From: Lithospermum erythrorhizon
Taxonomy: Eukaryota; Streptophyta; Magnoliopsida; Boraginales; Boraginaceae
Assembly (NCBI GenBank): GCA_019722365.1
Contig: JADFUC010000846.1
Coordinates: 186,001-250,000, forward strand
DNA length: 64,000 nt
Direction: 5' to 3'
Below, in pieces: positions 1 through 13,155 of this stretch. Within the stretch, counting starts at the first letter, position 1. Each line of letters begins with the position of its first letter. Under the pieces are notes generated by a model. That model saw only the letters and a list, made by a program, of their open reading frames with translations, was not told the DNA's origin and did no database searches. The translations under genes and the position numbers were made by a program.

Positions 1-799
1 ACTAAATTTCATGTCAAAATTCTCACAAAGACAATGACAAAAGAGAGTGAACATGCTCAAAAAATGACATACATACGGTACAGAATATCAATATAATAAT
101 CTATTTCTTAATTTTGAGTAAATTCTTTAACAATCAAATGATTCAACCAGCAACACCGACAAACTCTATGGATATATGAGTATAAATACAAAACTCCAGA
201 GAGATTCTAAAAAGTCAAGTTTACTATATTATTTTAAAAATACACATAATACAATAATATATAAACAACGTAGTACTACAAGGCTGGAGGCAAATTCCAC
301 AATACCATACACGCCTTCAAATTCACAACGCATTTGACTCTTCGCCTTGGTTGTAATATCAATCGCATGACATTCTAGTTGATTCACAACAGAGAGGTCA
401 ATCAAGAACAAATTTATGCTAGTAAACAGTGTTACTGTAAACCAAAAACCCCAAGATTTTGGGAGAAAATCAAGCAAGCGAGGGGCGGCTTTAGGTTTTT
501 ATGAACATTCTGTCATGAAAAACCCCAAAAGCACACTTATATGTAGGTTGTGTTAACACCTGATACTCAAGTAAGCACTGGCACTTTATTAATTAATGAA
601 AGTTAGCTGAACTATTTAATTAGTTTAATTGTAATGAAACACACTGTTATAAAATAATTACCGAATCACAAATATTTACCTGATTTGTTCATAGGCTGAC
701 CCTTGGAGTCCCATTTCTCACCAGTTCTTTACTATTGCTAGACCATGCTCAGAGAGACAGGCAGCTGACCACCACATTACACAGGACCCTTAAATTTTA
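1..799. other. AT-rich DNA with no recognised gene
   Basis: A minus-strand open frame at 229-477 has two hydrophobic stretches but no recognisable family, and no convincing exon partners could be joined to it. A splice-donor-like CAG/GTAAAT lies on the minus strand near 680, but the upstream frame contains stops. I see no gene that can be supported here. Confidence 0.4.
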
Positions 800-2640
800 T
801 CGATGGGGCAGCCAATCATACATGAATGGGAGAAATTTCGAGTTGTTCACTGATCAAGCTGAGCCAGTCATGAAGACCACGAGTAATGGTCACAGCTGGG
901 ACATCACAGACTAACAAAGCCGCATCGCCATGTTGTTGCAGCCAGCATGCAGTCAGAGAGCCTTGGCCTGTGGCCCAAACAATATAGAGTGAGCTGCCAA
1001 TGCAGATCGTCAAGAGGCGGTATCGAGTACTGATCACCCACCAGCCCAAAGAGAAAGAACACGCAAGATCTGCATGCCAGTGAATAGCTGTTACCTCTCT
1101 AAAACAGGGATTAACCTATACCACTATCGAATTACATGGTATGGGCCAAGAGCAGTTAAACAGGCAGGAAGGGCTGATACCCGACTCCCACCCTAACCCA
1201 ACACCACCCACATCTCCCAAGACCCATGTTCGCCTGCGTCATCACGCTTGGCCCCAATTTCAGCGGTTTAGTGGGGTTCAGATGGCCGGCTTTCAGCTTG
1301 CTTGAGATTTTGTCACAGCCCAGTGACACAGTACGCAGCTGGACAGACGCCGGGCCTTCAGTTATTGCCCGCACGTCAATAGTTACTTCCCACGTTCAAT
1401 GCTTAGTGTACCACACCAAGCTCGGTCAATGAGTATTCAACATGTTTGCACGGGCAATGCTAGCTTGAGCCTGGGATTCATACCTTCAGGCTGCATCGGC
1501 AGTCGCCTCTACCGCCAGGCTGCCATCGGCATCTTCACTATAGCCAGCCTTCGCTTCGCCAAGACGCACTTTCATCGCGTTTTCACCGTGCCGTAATGTT
1601 ACATTTATATGCGTGAGAAGCAGGTCTGGGCTAGCACGTAACATGGCATGCCACGACGTTTTATAGTCGGAAATAGTTATTTTCATTGCCAGCATTGGGA
1701 TCGCTGCCAGCAGTCAATCTCCAGCGTCTCACGCGTGGCTTTTGCTGAAACATTATGTCAACTGTCTCGACATGAGTCAGCCTTCCCTGGTGGATTTTAT
1801 TCCAGACAGAAAGTCTCAGAGTATTGCTGGATCGAAGTAACTTATATTTCACGATAAGTATGTCATTGCATTGCGCAGATATCCTCTCATTCATGAAGGC
1901 CACAAGACTTTCTTCATTTTTATGAAACCAAACTCTTTGACGCCGGATTCATCAAAACGTAGGATTCCAACTCGTGGATGCCTCGCCATGGGCACTATAA
2001 ATCTTAATTCTTTTGTACTGCAGATACCTCTGTCAGACACGTAAAGCCCGAGGTTGTAACTTCACAGCCCCCAAATCTCGGTAGAAAAGACGATAGTGTC
2101 AATAGATTATATTCGAGTGTGAATTAATGAAGATCGATTTATCATCACACACTGCACCTGCCACAAAGAGTCATGTTTTTCTTAAATATCTACTTGTCGG
2201 CAGTCTACTTCCAACTCATATATTTCGCCACTCAGCCCACATCCTCGCTATTCACGTTTAATGGGCTGCTCACTACCACCACTCTCGCAGCGAACTGATC
2301 AAACAACGATCAGGTGTAATGCCTCTGTCACAGTTTGTCATTTAGTCACTTGTGCTTAAGGTATTGATACGAAACAGATGATGTTGTTTCATCTCTTTGT
2401 TAATCTCTTCCATAGGCCTCACGTTCCAAACTTGGTAGTTACCAACAAAAGACAAACCTGCCTCAAATCGACAAAATGCTATTTCATAGGATATCCAAGT
2501 GGAAATAGTCAAGTTACTACTTCTACCTTTAGTTAATAGAGAATAAAATCTTCATTGTTAGAACAAGAGTATTCCTTGAAAAGGAATATTTGTCCCAAGT
2601 GAATGGGTAACGGTGTTCATCTCTCACGCTAAGCCTCGTC
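800..2640. other. Less AT-rich stretch of unknown origin
   Basis: The base composition is more balanced than in the flanks, and several short overlapping open frames occur on both strands (for example 1156-1374 minus and 1226-1432 plus). None carries a motif I recognise, and the frames overlap one another on opposite strands, as expected by chance in more balanced DNA. It lies just upstream of copia polyprotein remains and may be the eroded 5' part of that element or an older insertion. Confidence 0.3.
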
Positions 2641-2790
2641 GATGAAGTCGCCCATTTATTCACGTGCAGGCATTACACCGTAAGAATTGGTACCTTCTTC
2701 ATAGAAGATCCAGCTCTGATCCATAGGAAACCTGTGGTGCTAACCAACCCTTGCAGAGGTCCAACAGGAGTCGAGTCATTAAGTCATTGA

Positions 2791-4390
2791 GTGACGAGCC
2801 CACTTCAAGGGATGCCGACAAATGACAAATATGCAATAGATGGATTCTATGTACCAAAACGAGGTTTGGTCCTTGTTGGATTTCAAAAACGGGCTCGCCT
2901 ATTGAATGTAAATGGGTATTTAAGAAATAAACACGATGTAAAGACTTTAAATATCATCGATGTTTTCAAAGCTGGGGATTTTGTAAAGAAAAGGTTTCCT
3001 TCAAACAAGCCACGGAGTGGACTACAAGTATCAAAACCACGCTGCTGGCTATGCTTAAATCCATCCGGATAATCTTAGCTATTGAAGCTCATTTCATGAC
3101 TGGGCGAATATGGCAAATGGACGTAGTTACCGGCTCAACGGAAAATTAGAGAAGATGCGCACATGCCAGGCAACCTCCGTACTCTCTTAAGTCCTAAAGG
3201 ACCCAAAGGTACGCAAGTTGTAAAAGTCCATTTATGTCTTAAGCGTGCATCCTCAAGTAGTTGAATCTACGCTTTGATGAATCAATCAAAGCAGTTTGGT
3301 TTCATCAAGAATCTAAGAATTCAGGTATACAAAAGTGCTAAGGTAAAATGAGTTATATCATTCTATAGTCCGTATGTCGATGCATACTTATCATTGGAAA
3401 CAACGAGTTACCAAACTCACCAAGGATCGGGCTGGTCAGGCAAATGTTTATCATCAACGGGGTGACTTGAAGTTGGGACAATATATACTGAATGTTCAAC
3501 GATCAAATGCCTTTATATCATTGATCACCTTGTCAAGATAATACTATGTCAATAAGGGGTACTACAAAGGTTCAACATGAGTAATTCCAAGAAGAAAATC
3601 TCCCCATGAGACACATGGAGTTCAATCTTCAAGTGCAGCACAAATGGCCCCAATTACTAGCGCCGATTTAACAACGAAGTGACATACCTTATAAGTTTCT
3701 GACATATATAGATCCATCATGTATGCCATGTCAAGCACTAGACCGACGTGTCTTACGCACTAAGCAGCAATATACCAAGCCAATCCAAAGGAAAGCGCCA
3801 CCGGATTTGTAGTTGAAGCGCATCTTGAAAGCATTCTGGTATTAACTAAAGACGCTGGGTATACGCGAGACAAGAAGCTAAGAATGGATGCAGGCCAACA
3901 CCGGCTAAGGTTTTGCAAAAACCCATTTGAGTATCTACCTTCAATGCTCCTACTGGGGTATGTATTTTCCCAACGGTGGAGAGCAAGATCTTGAGGAGTT
4001 CCAAATGAAATACGCCGATTCTACCACGTATCAACAGTTATATCACAGAAATGCCTAAAGTCATGTTAAGCATGTTGATAAAGAAGTTCGTGACTCGAAT
4101 CTCAAAGCGGTACTCAGCATCAGGACCATCGACATGTTTTAGACAATGCCAAGTACGCTCAAGTGGTCTGAGTTAATATCACAAATCCAAGCACATAATT
4201 TAAAGTATCACCGACAGATATGCTGGGAGAACAAAGTATAAAGTGAGAAATGTGCCAATCAAGCCGACCCAAGCACATTACAAACTTCACTGTCGTGCAA
4301 AGTACGATGAGTACGCAATGGAGAAGTCTTGTAGAGATGTCAAATGCAGTTGGTGTTAAGAAGCTGTCGGGAGTCAGATGTATCTATCAT
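2791..4390 (+). pseudogene. Ty1/copia polyprotein remnant (reverse transcriptase to RNase H)
   Basis: Translation in shifting + frames recovers the order of a plant copia pol. The frame at 2791-3072 runs into MLKSIRIILAIEAHF near 3050. Next come FDESIKQFGFIKN-like residues near 3270-3310 and a segment resembling the RFNM..SKK block near 3575-3600. An IMYAMSSTRP motif follows near 3715-3740, which in intact elements lies shortly before the RNase H region. Many stops and frameshifts separate these blocks, so no functional protein can be made. No catalytic YVDD box could be read. An LTR copy lies about 0.9 kb downstream at 5270 and could be the 3' LTR of the same element. The copia assignment is firm; the exact limits are not. 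Confidence 0.8.
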
Positions 4391-5269
4391 AGGGTTACGT
4401 AAACAAATATTGAATATTACCGCTTTCTTCTATATTTTGGTTTGCTATGTCTATATGTTTAAAATTTACATATAATATACATGAAGCGTATCCTCACGAG
4501 GAAAGGCAGGTTGCTTCCAGGTTAGTCTATGCTTGCAGAGGTGCAAAATACGAATCTAATTACATAATCTTCAAACATGTGATGCCTGTGTGATCGGGTC
4601 GACATAGTTGTGCGACAAGCATCATACGACTAACATGGCGTTTTGATTGAAGGATCAAGATTGATCACGTTAGCCTCGGCAGACTGTATCAATACCTTGG
4701 CCGCCGTCCGCGACCGGGAGTTCTACTACCGAAACGGCATCCATGTAAGCACACATATCCGGCAGGTCTCATAATATTTGTTAGAATTTGGTGCCTGGCC
4801 AATTCCTGTACTCTACGATATATGACTATATAACTATCTCTGTGGTGCTATACAAGCTCTCAGATGGACTATGACCAAACGCCTCGCTCTTAAGCTGGGA
4901 TTATAACGGCATACGCTGTCACGCCACGCCGAACAGAATACGATGACGTTGGAGTCAGAGGGATTCTGATATACAAGGAAGATCTCACATACGGTGATCG
5001 ATTGGTTTACGACGCTATAAACGCTATTCCGCTTATACCGAGTAAAAGAAAGACGCTGTGGTGCTTCATGACACACTTCTACGTAAGCGTACTTACTGTA
5101 GAGATCGCTATGGATAGTAGAATTGTAAGATAACGCCCAAGGGCAAAAGCTGAGTGTCGGAAATCAATGAGAATTGATTCCATTTATTATGCCTCGACAA
5201 TTGCGGTATCAATTCATTTACTAGTCAAGTTAAATAAGATAATGTAACTTAGTGTCTCAACTTAGTAAT
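4391..5269. other. Probable 3' part of the copia remnant, non-coding
   Basis: No recognisable coding motif was found. The open frame at 4834-5076 (minus) matches nothing I know. Its position between the pol remnant and the LTR copy at 5270 suggests retrotransposon sequence or insertions into it. Confidence 0.3.
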
Positions 5270-5835
5270 TGTATATTACTACGCCAAGGTTCATGATAAT
5301 TTAAGGGGTTATGAGCGATTGCTAGATCTTACTCATTAATCAAGTATAATACAATAGTAATCGTCAATTATTATTATACAATCCTACTATTATCCAGCCT
5401 GGGCGTCGCCACACACAAGCGCTGACGTTGAGTTATATATTTGTATGAAATTAACTATATAATCGAGAAATGGATTTCTCAATTACAAGTGGTTCTACAT
5501 TTTATGTAGAATAATGATTGAATAAATAATCAATTAAATAGTTATTTAATTGATTCAGTAATTTTTAGTATTTATCGATAACTTGAAAGATTATTGAGAC
5601 TCATTACTTTCATTTAATTAGCTTAATTGGGCCCAATCTCATTAGCACTCATTAGTGTCTTAACGAACTAGAGCTAACGGCTCAAGCTAATTTTCTAATG
5701 TGTTGCTTATCGTATAAGCAACTTTAGTATTTTTCATCATGCTTTGAGAAATTTTATCACAAAACCCTAAAGTAGTCTTCCCCTTGGCCGAAATTCATGA
5801 ATTTTAAAGCCTCTGGCTATTATCCGTTTATCACA
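5270..5835 (+). repeat. LTR copy (copia-like), diverged
   Basis: The stretch begins TGTATATTAC and shares a long match with the LTR that begins at 58359: both have TGATAATTTAAGGGGTTATG followed by AATAGTAAT and a TCAATTATTATTAT run. Later blocks are also shared in diverged form: the TCTCAATTAC/TCTCAGTGGG block, the TTAATTGATT-rich block, the CTTGGCCG/GTGGCCG block, and the ending GTTTATCACA. It is shorter than the 58.4-kb copy, so it has internal deletions. It may be the 3' LTR of the copia remnant at 2.8-4.4 kb or a solo LTR. Confidence 0.65.
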
Positions 5836-6928
5836 AGATGATAAATTGCCTGATTCAACCCCTCCCTCCAGCGAACACCAACCAGCAGATATCATACGTA
5901 TCGATAGTTACAACAAAGGAAGCCGGAAGTCAAATTCACGCGCTGCACTCTGAAGCGCTGTAACTTTAATTTAATTTTATCGCTACGCAACGTAAAAGAT
6001 TTCATTTATTCATATATCGTAAATATATGTTTTTTCTTAATAACGCAGCAGTTTGACTCTTTAAGACTTTAATTGGCTGATTGTATTTATACTCTCATAT
6101 ATTCATAAGTTAGTAATTTTCATCAATTTTATATATTACTCTTATTTAATATTACAATTTGTGTTCTTTATATACCTAATTTTGTAAATTGACCATAAAT
6201 AACAAAGACATCATCACTTAATATAATAAAGCTAAGGAGTGTCACCTAATTAATAAATTGTAACACACAATCCAAAAATTTTTATAACATGAGAATCTAG
6301 GTTGTCAATACACAACTTTAGTATTAAGAAGTCTAAGTTATAATGACTATCAAGCTTAATTTTTCATGTTAAAAAATCAATACAATTTGTCAAAATAAAA
6401 TTTATTAAATATTAGTATTTTCAGCTTTAATACTTCGAATCGTCCCGAGTCAAACTTCGAACTCTAATTTCTCCGAATTCATTCAAAACTAGAGAACTAA
6501 TCAAAATTTAGCTATTTAATCCTAATCAACTAAAATTTTTAAAAAAAAAAGAGTTCGATCCATTTCACTACTGCAGACGCCATACTCTGGACACTCTCAA
6601 GAAAGATGCCCCTCCCCCACCCCTCTGAATTCATTTAAAAAACCGGTAACTAATCAAACCATATTCAAACCGAAACGTATTTTCAAAATTCAAAACAAAG
6701 CCACTCATTCAACCATGCTCACGCATCGACTTTTATTAAAAATGCGCCCACAAAAAAAGTTAATACTATATTAAAGAAATGGGCCCCTTCAAAGTCATAT
6801 TAAAAAAAAATGGCTTAACCCATACAGAACCCTTGGGGTTTATGGAGAGTGTATCAACTCTAGAAGTATTCATACTCTCAATTTCCCAAAAAGATTGTCA
6901 CATTTATAATAATTCTTAACAACAAACA
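5836..6928. other. AT-rich intergenic region and promoter of the NHL gene
   Basis: There is no open frame of note. The last 150 bases before the start codon contain a GGGCCC palindrome and a CT-containing leader. No clear TATA box at a usual distance is seen; TTTATAATAA at about 6903 is too close to the start codon to serve. Confidence 0.4.
6780..6785 (+). promoter_or_regulatory. TGGGCC motif upstream of the NHL gene
   Basis: TGGGCC lies inside TGGGCCCC about 145 bases before the start codon. TGGGCC/TGGGCY elements (site II) are common in promoters of plant housekeeping and organelle-protein genes. Only the sequence match and position support this. Confidence 0.3.
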
Positions 6929-9900
6929 ATGATGACTCTCAGAAGTAGATGTATCAGAGATATTTCTAAAGGGTTGCTTCATATTTGCTCAGGTAAATCA
7001 TCATTAAAGATTTTATTATTATTGTTATTATTACTCCCTAAATCCCATAAAGATTGGAACTTTTTGAATTTTGATAGTTGGGTTTTGAATTTGAACTCAA
7101 ATGTTGTTGTATATGTTGTATGATACTTGTATTTGGTGAACAATTTACCAAATATTGTGTTTTTAATGTAGTTTTACATTAGCATTGTTGTTTTGATTCA
7201 AATTGAAGTTATATGTGTTAGTTAAGGTTGCAAAGTTGGTTAGTTTTGAACGTTGGAAATCAAAAGGGACAACAATATTTTTGTTATGGAGGGAGTATTG
7301 TTATCAATTGTAATTTATTCGATTCTTATTTATGAGTATATTGTACAGGTCATTGTTCGCGATCATCTAGAAGAAGTGTATACACATTATGTTCACATTT
7401 GAATGATTTACCGCGTGAGAGCTTAAATGATGGAAAGGTTGATTTGAGAGACTGTAATTATCAGAGGTATTCTAGTTTAATCAATGATAATTTAGTTTCT
7501 TTTTTAATATAATACTGATTTAATAGCTTGTGTTTGGCTTGTTGGCATTACTAGTGAAGGTTTATTAGCGAGAGGGTAGCCTTACTTGTGAGTGATGGTC
7601 ATTTTCAGGTATTCTACGTCAGCAAAAAAGGTTAATAAGCTTCGACGTGACCTCAATATGTTGACATACATTGGGGCTGTTATTGATGAGCTTGAAGGTG
7701 AGCTCACACTCGTGTTCTTATGAGTTGTTGTCTTTCCGGGTGATGGATAGTGCAATGAAGTTCTTGCTAGGATCATTGTTCATGTATGAATAAAGTGACT
7801 CCTCCCACCTTTGAGACAAATTTTTTATTTTTATTTTAAATTCTTTGGTGAAGTTAATAACTTATCTTATCAGCAAACATCTATAATGCTGTTGTGAAAA
7901 ATGGAATTGAAATCTTCCTTCTGTCATGCACTAGCGGTTGGAATATTTCTGCATGTATCAAACGTAGTATATGATGATGACTTCATTTAGTTTGGTTAAA
8001 TTTGATCACCAGGTCCTTCACATTGTTGGTTAAATAGAGTTGAGGATCTGAAGAATAAGAACATCAGAAAGAGTAGGGGTTTTCTAGTTCTTTCTGGTGA
8101 CTTCATGGGGATTTCATCTCAATCCAGCTCTGGCCTTGTCCTGATGATTGAAAGAGCCAAATTACTTCTGCAGAGGTAGAAAGTTATTTCATAAATCAGC
8201 TTTAAGTTTTTGGTTGTTCTATCTCATTTAAATGTTGTTACAGGCATCCTTGGCTTCAGGTTGTCGGTTTCCAATATAGCGAGTCAATTTCCTCTAGATC
8301 TACTCGTGCTCATCTATTCCAGAGCATCATGTCAGAGTACATTACATTTCCTGTTATATTGTCTAACAAGACTTTTACTGAGGTTAGTCGTAATTTCTCT
8401 TTGAACGACATTTATTTTCATGGAAGTCAGACTTATCTGCCTCTATTTTCCTTTTCTATGGTACAAAATAAAGCTTAAGAGAAGCAGTCTTCATTTTTTT
8501 CTCAAGTGTATCACTTTGTCATGCCCTGACAAATTGGTACATGCTTTAAGTTCTAACAAGATGTTAAAAGTGATGTGGTTGCAAATATTTTGTTAGATGA
8601 CACTTGCTATTATTCATAATCTAATTATTCAAATTATGTTTGTTACTTTGGTTTTAAGTTTTAATATGCAGTTTCCATTATGCAGATGAAATCTGGATCG
8701 TACACTTTGTTCAAAGACTTTGGTGGCCCCCTTATCTACCACAAAAAAGATGTTAATTTTTCTGTACTTGATAAAGGTAAGCATCATTAGTGTTCATTAC
8801 CTGATCTTTAAGCTACTTTTTTTTTGGATATGGACGTATAAAATCAACAGCGATAACTGTTAGATCTTCTCATATGTTAACTACTACGATTAATTGCCAA
8901 CTTTTGTAGACGCTTCAGTGACATTAAAGTTAGTTTATCATAGTTGACTATTACGATACATTGCCGACTTATCCTTTTTTTTTAAAAAAAGTGTTACTGT
9001 TCTTTATTTGATGTAATAACAATGTATAACCCTAGTTCTGTCTCTAAGGTTACAATGTTGACAGCTGTAAGAGATTTAGACTTGCAACATGGTGAAGAAC
9101 CTAGCTTGGCAGATAAGCTGAAGGGCTCTTGGGTAACTCCGGTTGATATTGCTAAAGAACCACACCTTCTTTTGCAGAATTTGCTCTTTTGTTTTCCAGG
9201 TATATATTTATGAAACATTTCTTGGTCAGATGAACTCTAGCTTGAATGTTATGGTAGTGGTTTTGCTAGGCTGGTTTCCTTGTCATGGTTAAACTGTCAT
9301 ATTCAACTTGTCGGATTGTAACGAATAGTCAAATAAAGGAGCGACAGAATCTCTATGCTTCTAGTTTATTTTCTGGCCTGTGGGTTGTGAACATAAAAAG
9401 CTCCAAATGAGGGGAATCAAAGTTTTATTTCCTGTTTGGTCTCCAATCATGAGGCATTGCCTTAATAACCGCCCTGCTGGTTTATTTGGTACTTGATAAG
9501 TTAATGGTCAAGTGGATTGACATAGCATTTAGAGGATGAACGGCCATATGTTGTTATGTGTATCTTGCAGTCTTTCTTGTGTATCGTTACATATGCTGAG
9601 GAAATTGCCAATATAAGGATTCGGGTCATGTATAAGACATTCTTTTTCTTCTAACTTAGCATGTTATTACTAACAAAGTTTTGAACTCTGTGAGAACAGA
9701 AAAATCTAATGCATATGTAGTGATATGTTAAAGTGGTTCAGCACTTCAGCTTGTGTAGAGAAATTTGTTAGCTTTATGAAGATTATGAGTATGGTCATCT
9801 TGTTTTGCAGGTTGCATTTCTGTTGACTCAGGTGGAAATCGTTTGTTTCTATCAGATTCTAACCATCATCGCATCATTGTTACTGACATTAATGGACAAA

Positions 9901-12900
9901 TTTTAGACTCTGTATGTGCTGGAGTCTCTGGGCTCATCATCAATTTCCAATATTATTCAAAAGTTAAATTGCATGGAAAAGAAGCTAGTTTTAATATTTT
10001 TGGATTTCTGAATTATAGATTGGTTCTTGTCCGGGTTTTGATGATGGAGATTTTGAATGTGCCAAATTACTGCGCCCTGCATCTTCTTTCTATCATGATG
10101 CAGAGGATTGCCTATATTTTGTGGACTCTGAGGTACTTTCTTGTACTTGAGTAGTTCTGAAGTATGTGTGTATATAATACTAATAAGATGTAGGTTTTGC
10201 TGTGCTCACACTGATCTTTCTTTATAGAATGACATTAGTTTCACTTTGTCCACAATTAAACACAGCATGAGTAATCATCTAGCAGGAATGCATATATTAA
10301 CTTTACTCTCTCTATTTTCTTTCTACTTGACTAATTTCTTATGTCTCCAATCACTGAAGAACCATGCTATCCGAAAGGCTGACATGGAAAAAAGGGTTGT
10401 CCAGACCATCTATCCTACCACTTTATTACCTGATGTGGAAAATGAGAAGGGCAGCAGTCTATGGGCATGGGTCCTGGATAAACTCGGGGTAAAAAGAAAA
10501 GTCCCTCCTCAGTCTAAGGAAAACACTTCAGAATCATTTCTATTCCCTTGGCATCTAATAAAATCATCTCAAAATCACTTGTGTGTCCTGAATCGCAGGT
10601 AACTTACGAAAACCACCGCAATCACTTTTTTAATAATGACATTATAAAATCTGTTATGTATCTTGTTTAAACATGTATACATATTTTTGTCTGTTATATT
10701 AGCGAACAAATTATCGGCTGCCAAATTTTAAATATGGGAGAGTTCTTAGTTTTGTTTCTTCCCATCTTCTATGTCCATGAGGGTAGTCTGGTGGAAGTTC
10801 ACCTTAAGTTCAAATTGGTAGAGGTAATCATTACACTTTAGGATGATAAATGAAACTTTATAGTGAATATAAGTGTAAAGATAATGAAAAATATCACTTT
10901 TGCTCAATATAATCAAATACTTTGAAACAATACTTTTAGTTTAAAGTTTAAACATTCTCACTCACATCAATACGGAGGGAGTATATTGACTGTTGAAAAT
11001 GAGTTGACCTATAGTGTCTCCTCCATGGTAAAAATAGCAATATATGAAACCATTGCCGGTACTTATTGCTTTTTGTTTCTGTACTCTCCTCTAGAGTAAT
11101 CTTCTAAACCATTTCCATTTGCAGCTTTCAGACTCTATGGATCGTGGATCTGGATTCAGGTTCTATCAGGGAAATTGTGAAAGGTTAGACTCTTTATGAA
11201 ATAATCATCTTTTGTTCGTGTCAGTCATCTTGTTATTACAGACAAGTCCACAATTCCTCAGGAGCTGAAAAGATTTTGGAGAACTGTGGTCCTACGCTTC
11301 TGGAGAAATCTCGGCTTCTAGGGCAGTTCCCTAGAGACTGGTTGGAGAGGCAAGAGTATGATGATTTCTCATTAGAAGGAGTTCCACATGCGGGTCTTCT
11401 ATCTTCCTTGGCAGCTCTTGGAGACCATTTGTTTGTTTGTGATACAGGTACTTTAAGTAAAATAATATTGGATGTTATGCGAAGCGTATGTAGTGAGACC
11501 ATGACCTACAATTGTGATTCATTTTTTGTCGATCTTATGTTGAAGTTGCTCAGATGGTACTGAAACTTGATTCAAAATCTAAGATGATTTCAAGATTGCC
11601 ACTCTCAAACTTTGGGAATCTAGGGTTACCGTATTGGTTTACATCTTCTTTGGAGAAAGTTTATTCATTGTAAGTAATCATTCTTTTAGATCTTGGTGGC
11701 CTTCTACTACATGTTCTTTGTGTGGTTTACTGGCCACATGTTGGCATACTAATAATTAACTGTTCTGTTGTGAGGTTTACAGAGGGGCATCGTCAAGAAG
11801 ACACATTGATCATACCGAATGTTTTCATCTTTTGCCAGGTACATTCTCCAGTTGCCCTACTTTATGCTTAAGGTAGCCTGGGTTCGTTAAAGTATGTTCT
11901 GGCCTTCTGGGCTTCTGGCATCTTATTAATCACTTATTCACTTGCATGCATATAGTTCTGTATGCCAAAGAATTATTGATTATATCATTTTTCAGTTTTT
12001 TTGTTTTGTTTGCTGGAACGAATTCCTCAGTTTTCTTTGCTTCAACCATTTCCCTTGACTGAAAGGATCTCGGTTTCTTCTCTTTAAGCTGCTTCTAGTT
12101 TGTCCACCACATGTGTACTCTACCTCACTTATCTCCCTCTGTCTTTCTTCACTTATGTCCTCAGAAACAGTTGTAGACCATAGGCGATTTATTTTGGCCT
12201 GATGGCATAGTGAAATGAAATTAGCCTCTTGATTAGTCGATATATTTTGTCCTCTGAGTCTACTTGTGAAACAGGTAGAGTTGACATCAAGCTGAACATA
12301 GATATTCCACAAGATACTGATCTTGTAGAACCATTGGAAGAATGCTCTGTGTGGCGGCAGGCAAGAGGGGCCGCAATTGAAGTTTCAGGAGCAAAAAACA
12401 AGGCAGAGTCAACGGAAAAGGTATCATTTCAAGAGAGTAGTTACCCTCCCCTCCCCAAAGCATTGATGGAATTTACTAATTTATTTATTGTGTTCTTCTA
12501 AGCATATTGTAATTGAGCTTGACGTTTCTTACGATCTCACAATCTATGTATAACAGACAGGCGTCGCTCAGCAGTGGTATGATGAACTTGATAATCTTGC
12601 GTACTTGGTGGAACCAGAAACAGATTTAAGTACAGTAGAGGAAAGCTCTGCTCCAAAGGCCGAAGTGCCAGAAACAAAAATCTGCATTGATTGCTCAATC
12701 TGTACTAGTCCTGGTGAAAGTGAGGTATGTCCATCATTGGTTTTCATTGTAAGTTTCAGCCTTCATCTACGAGCACTGGATGCCAGACATCTATTCTTCG
12801 GTGTTAAATGTTTGAAAGAATGGATTACTCTATTGACATTATTTATGTTATCGCCTAGGTCGTCATAAATGCTGTGCTATATTTGAAGTTGAAAATCGAT

Positions 12901-13155
12901 CCAAGTTCCATTGCTGATGATCAAGAAAAGAAACTGGCCAGGTTAGCAGAGTTGCTAAACCCCATACAAAGTCTTCGCAGAGATTCTCTTGTTCATTTGT
13001 TATCGAAATCAAATAAGAGCGCAGAAGAGTTCATTTTCATGAGACCTCTGCATGTGAGGCTCAAGTTTAAGTGTGATCTTCACCCCAAAGGAGAGAGTAC
13101 TAAAAATGTCTTACTGACAACTTCTTCCGTGGGAGTCGATGTCTTTCTCCGGTAG
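6929..13155 (+). CDS. EMB1974: NHL-repeat protein, EMB1974-like (17 exons, 762 aa)
   Basis: Seventeen exons join in one frame: 6929-6992, 7349-7466, 7609-7697, 8013-8175, 8244-8382, 8686-8776, 9065-9199, 9811-9911, 10019-10132, 10360-10598, 11125-11183, 11262-11447, 11546-11669, 11783-11838, 12275-12420, 12557-12724, 12859-13155 (TAG). All introns are GT-AG, and the total of 2289 nt is divisible by three. The N-terminus is basic and hydroxylated without early acids (MMTLRSRCIRDISKG), like a mitochondrial presequence. Residues about 267-355 hold NHL beta-propeller repeats: GGNRLFLSDSNHHRIIV, then CLYFVDSENHAIRKAD. Weaker blade-like strands follow, such as TLWIVDLDSGSIREIV and ALGDHLFVCDT. The C-terminal 220 residues are plant-specific, with charged linkers. 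The family matches the plant NHL protein whose Arabidopsis member is embryo-lethal when lost (from memory); its molecular role is not established. The gene looks intact. Confidence 0.85.

Noticed and set aside
1156..1903. Several short overlapping frames on both strands
   Set aside because: Mutually overlapping on opposite strands, no motifs, no splice structure.
10960..10985. Stowaway-type end TACGGAGGGAGTA in an NHL intron
   Set aside because: No matching left end was found within the intron, so only a solitary end-like word.
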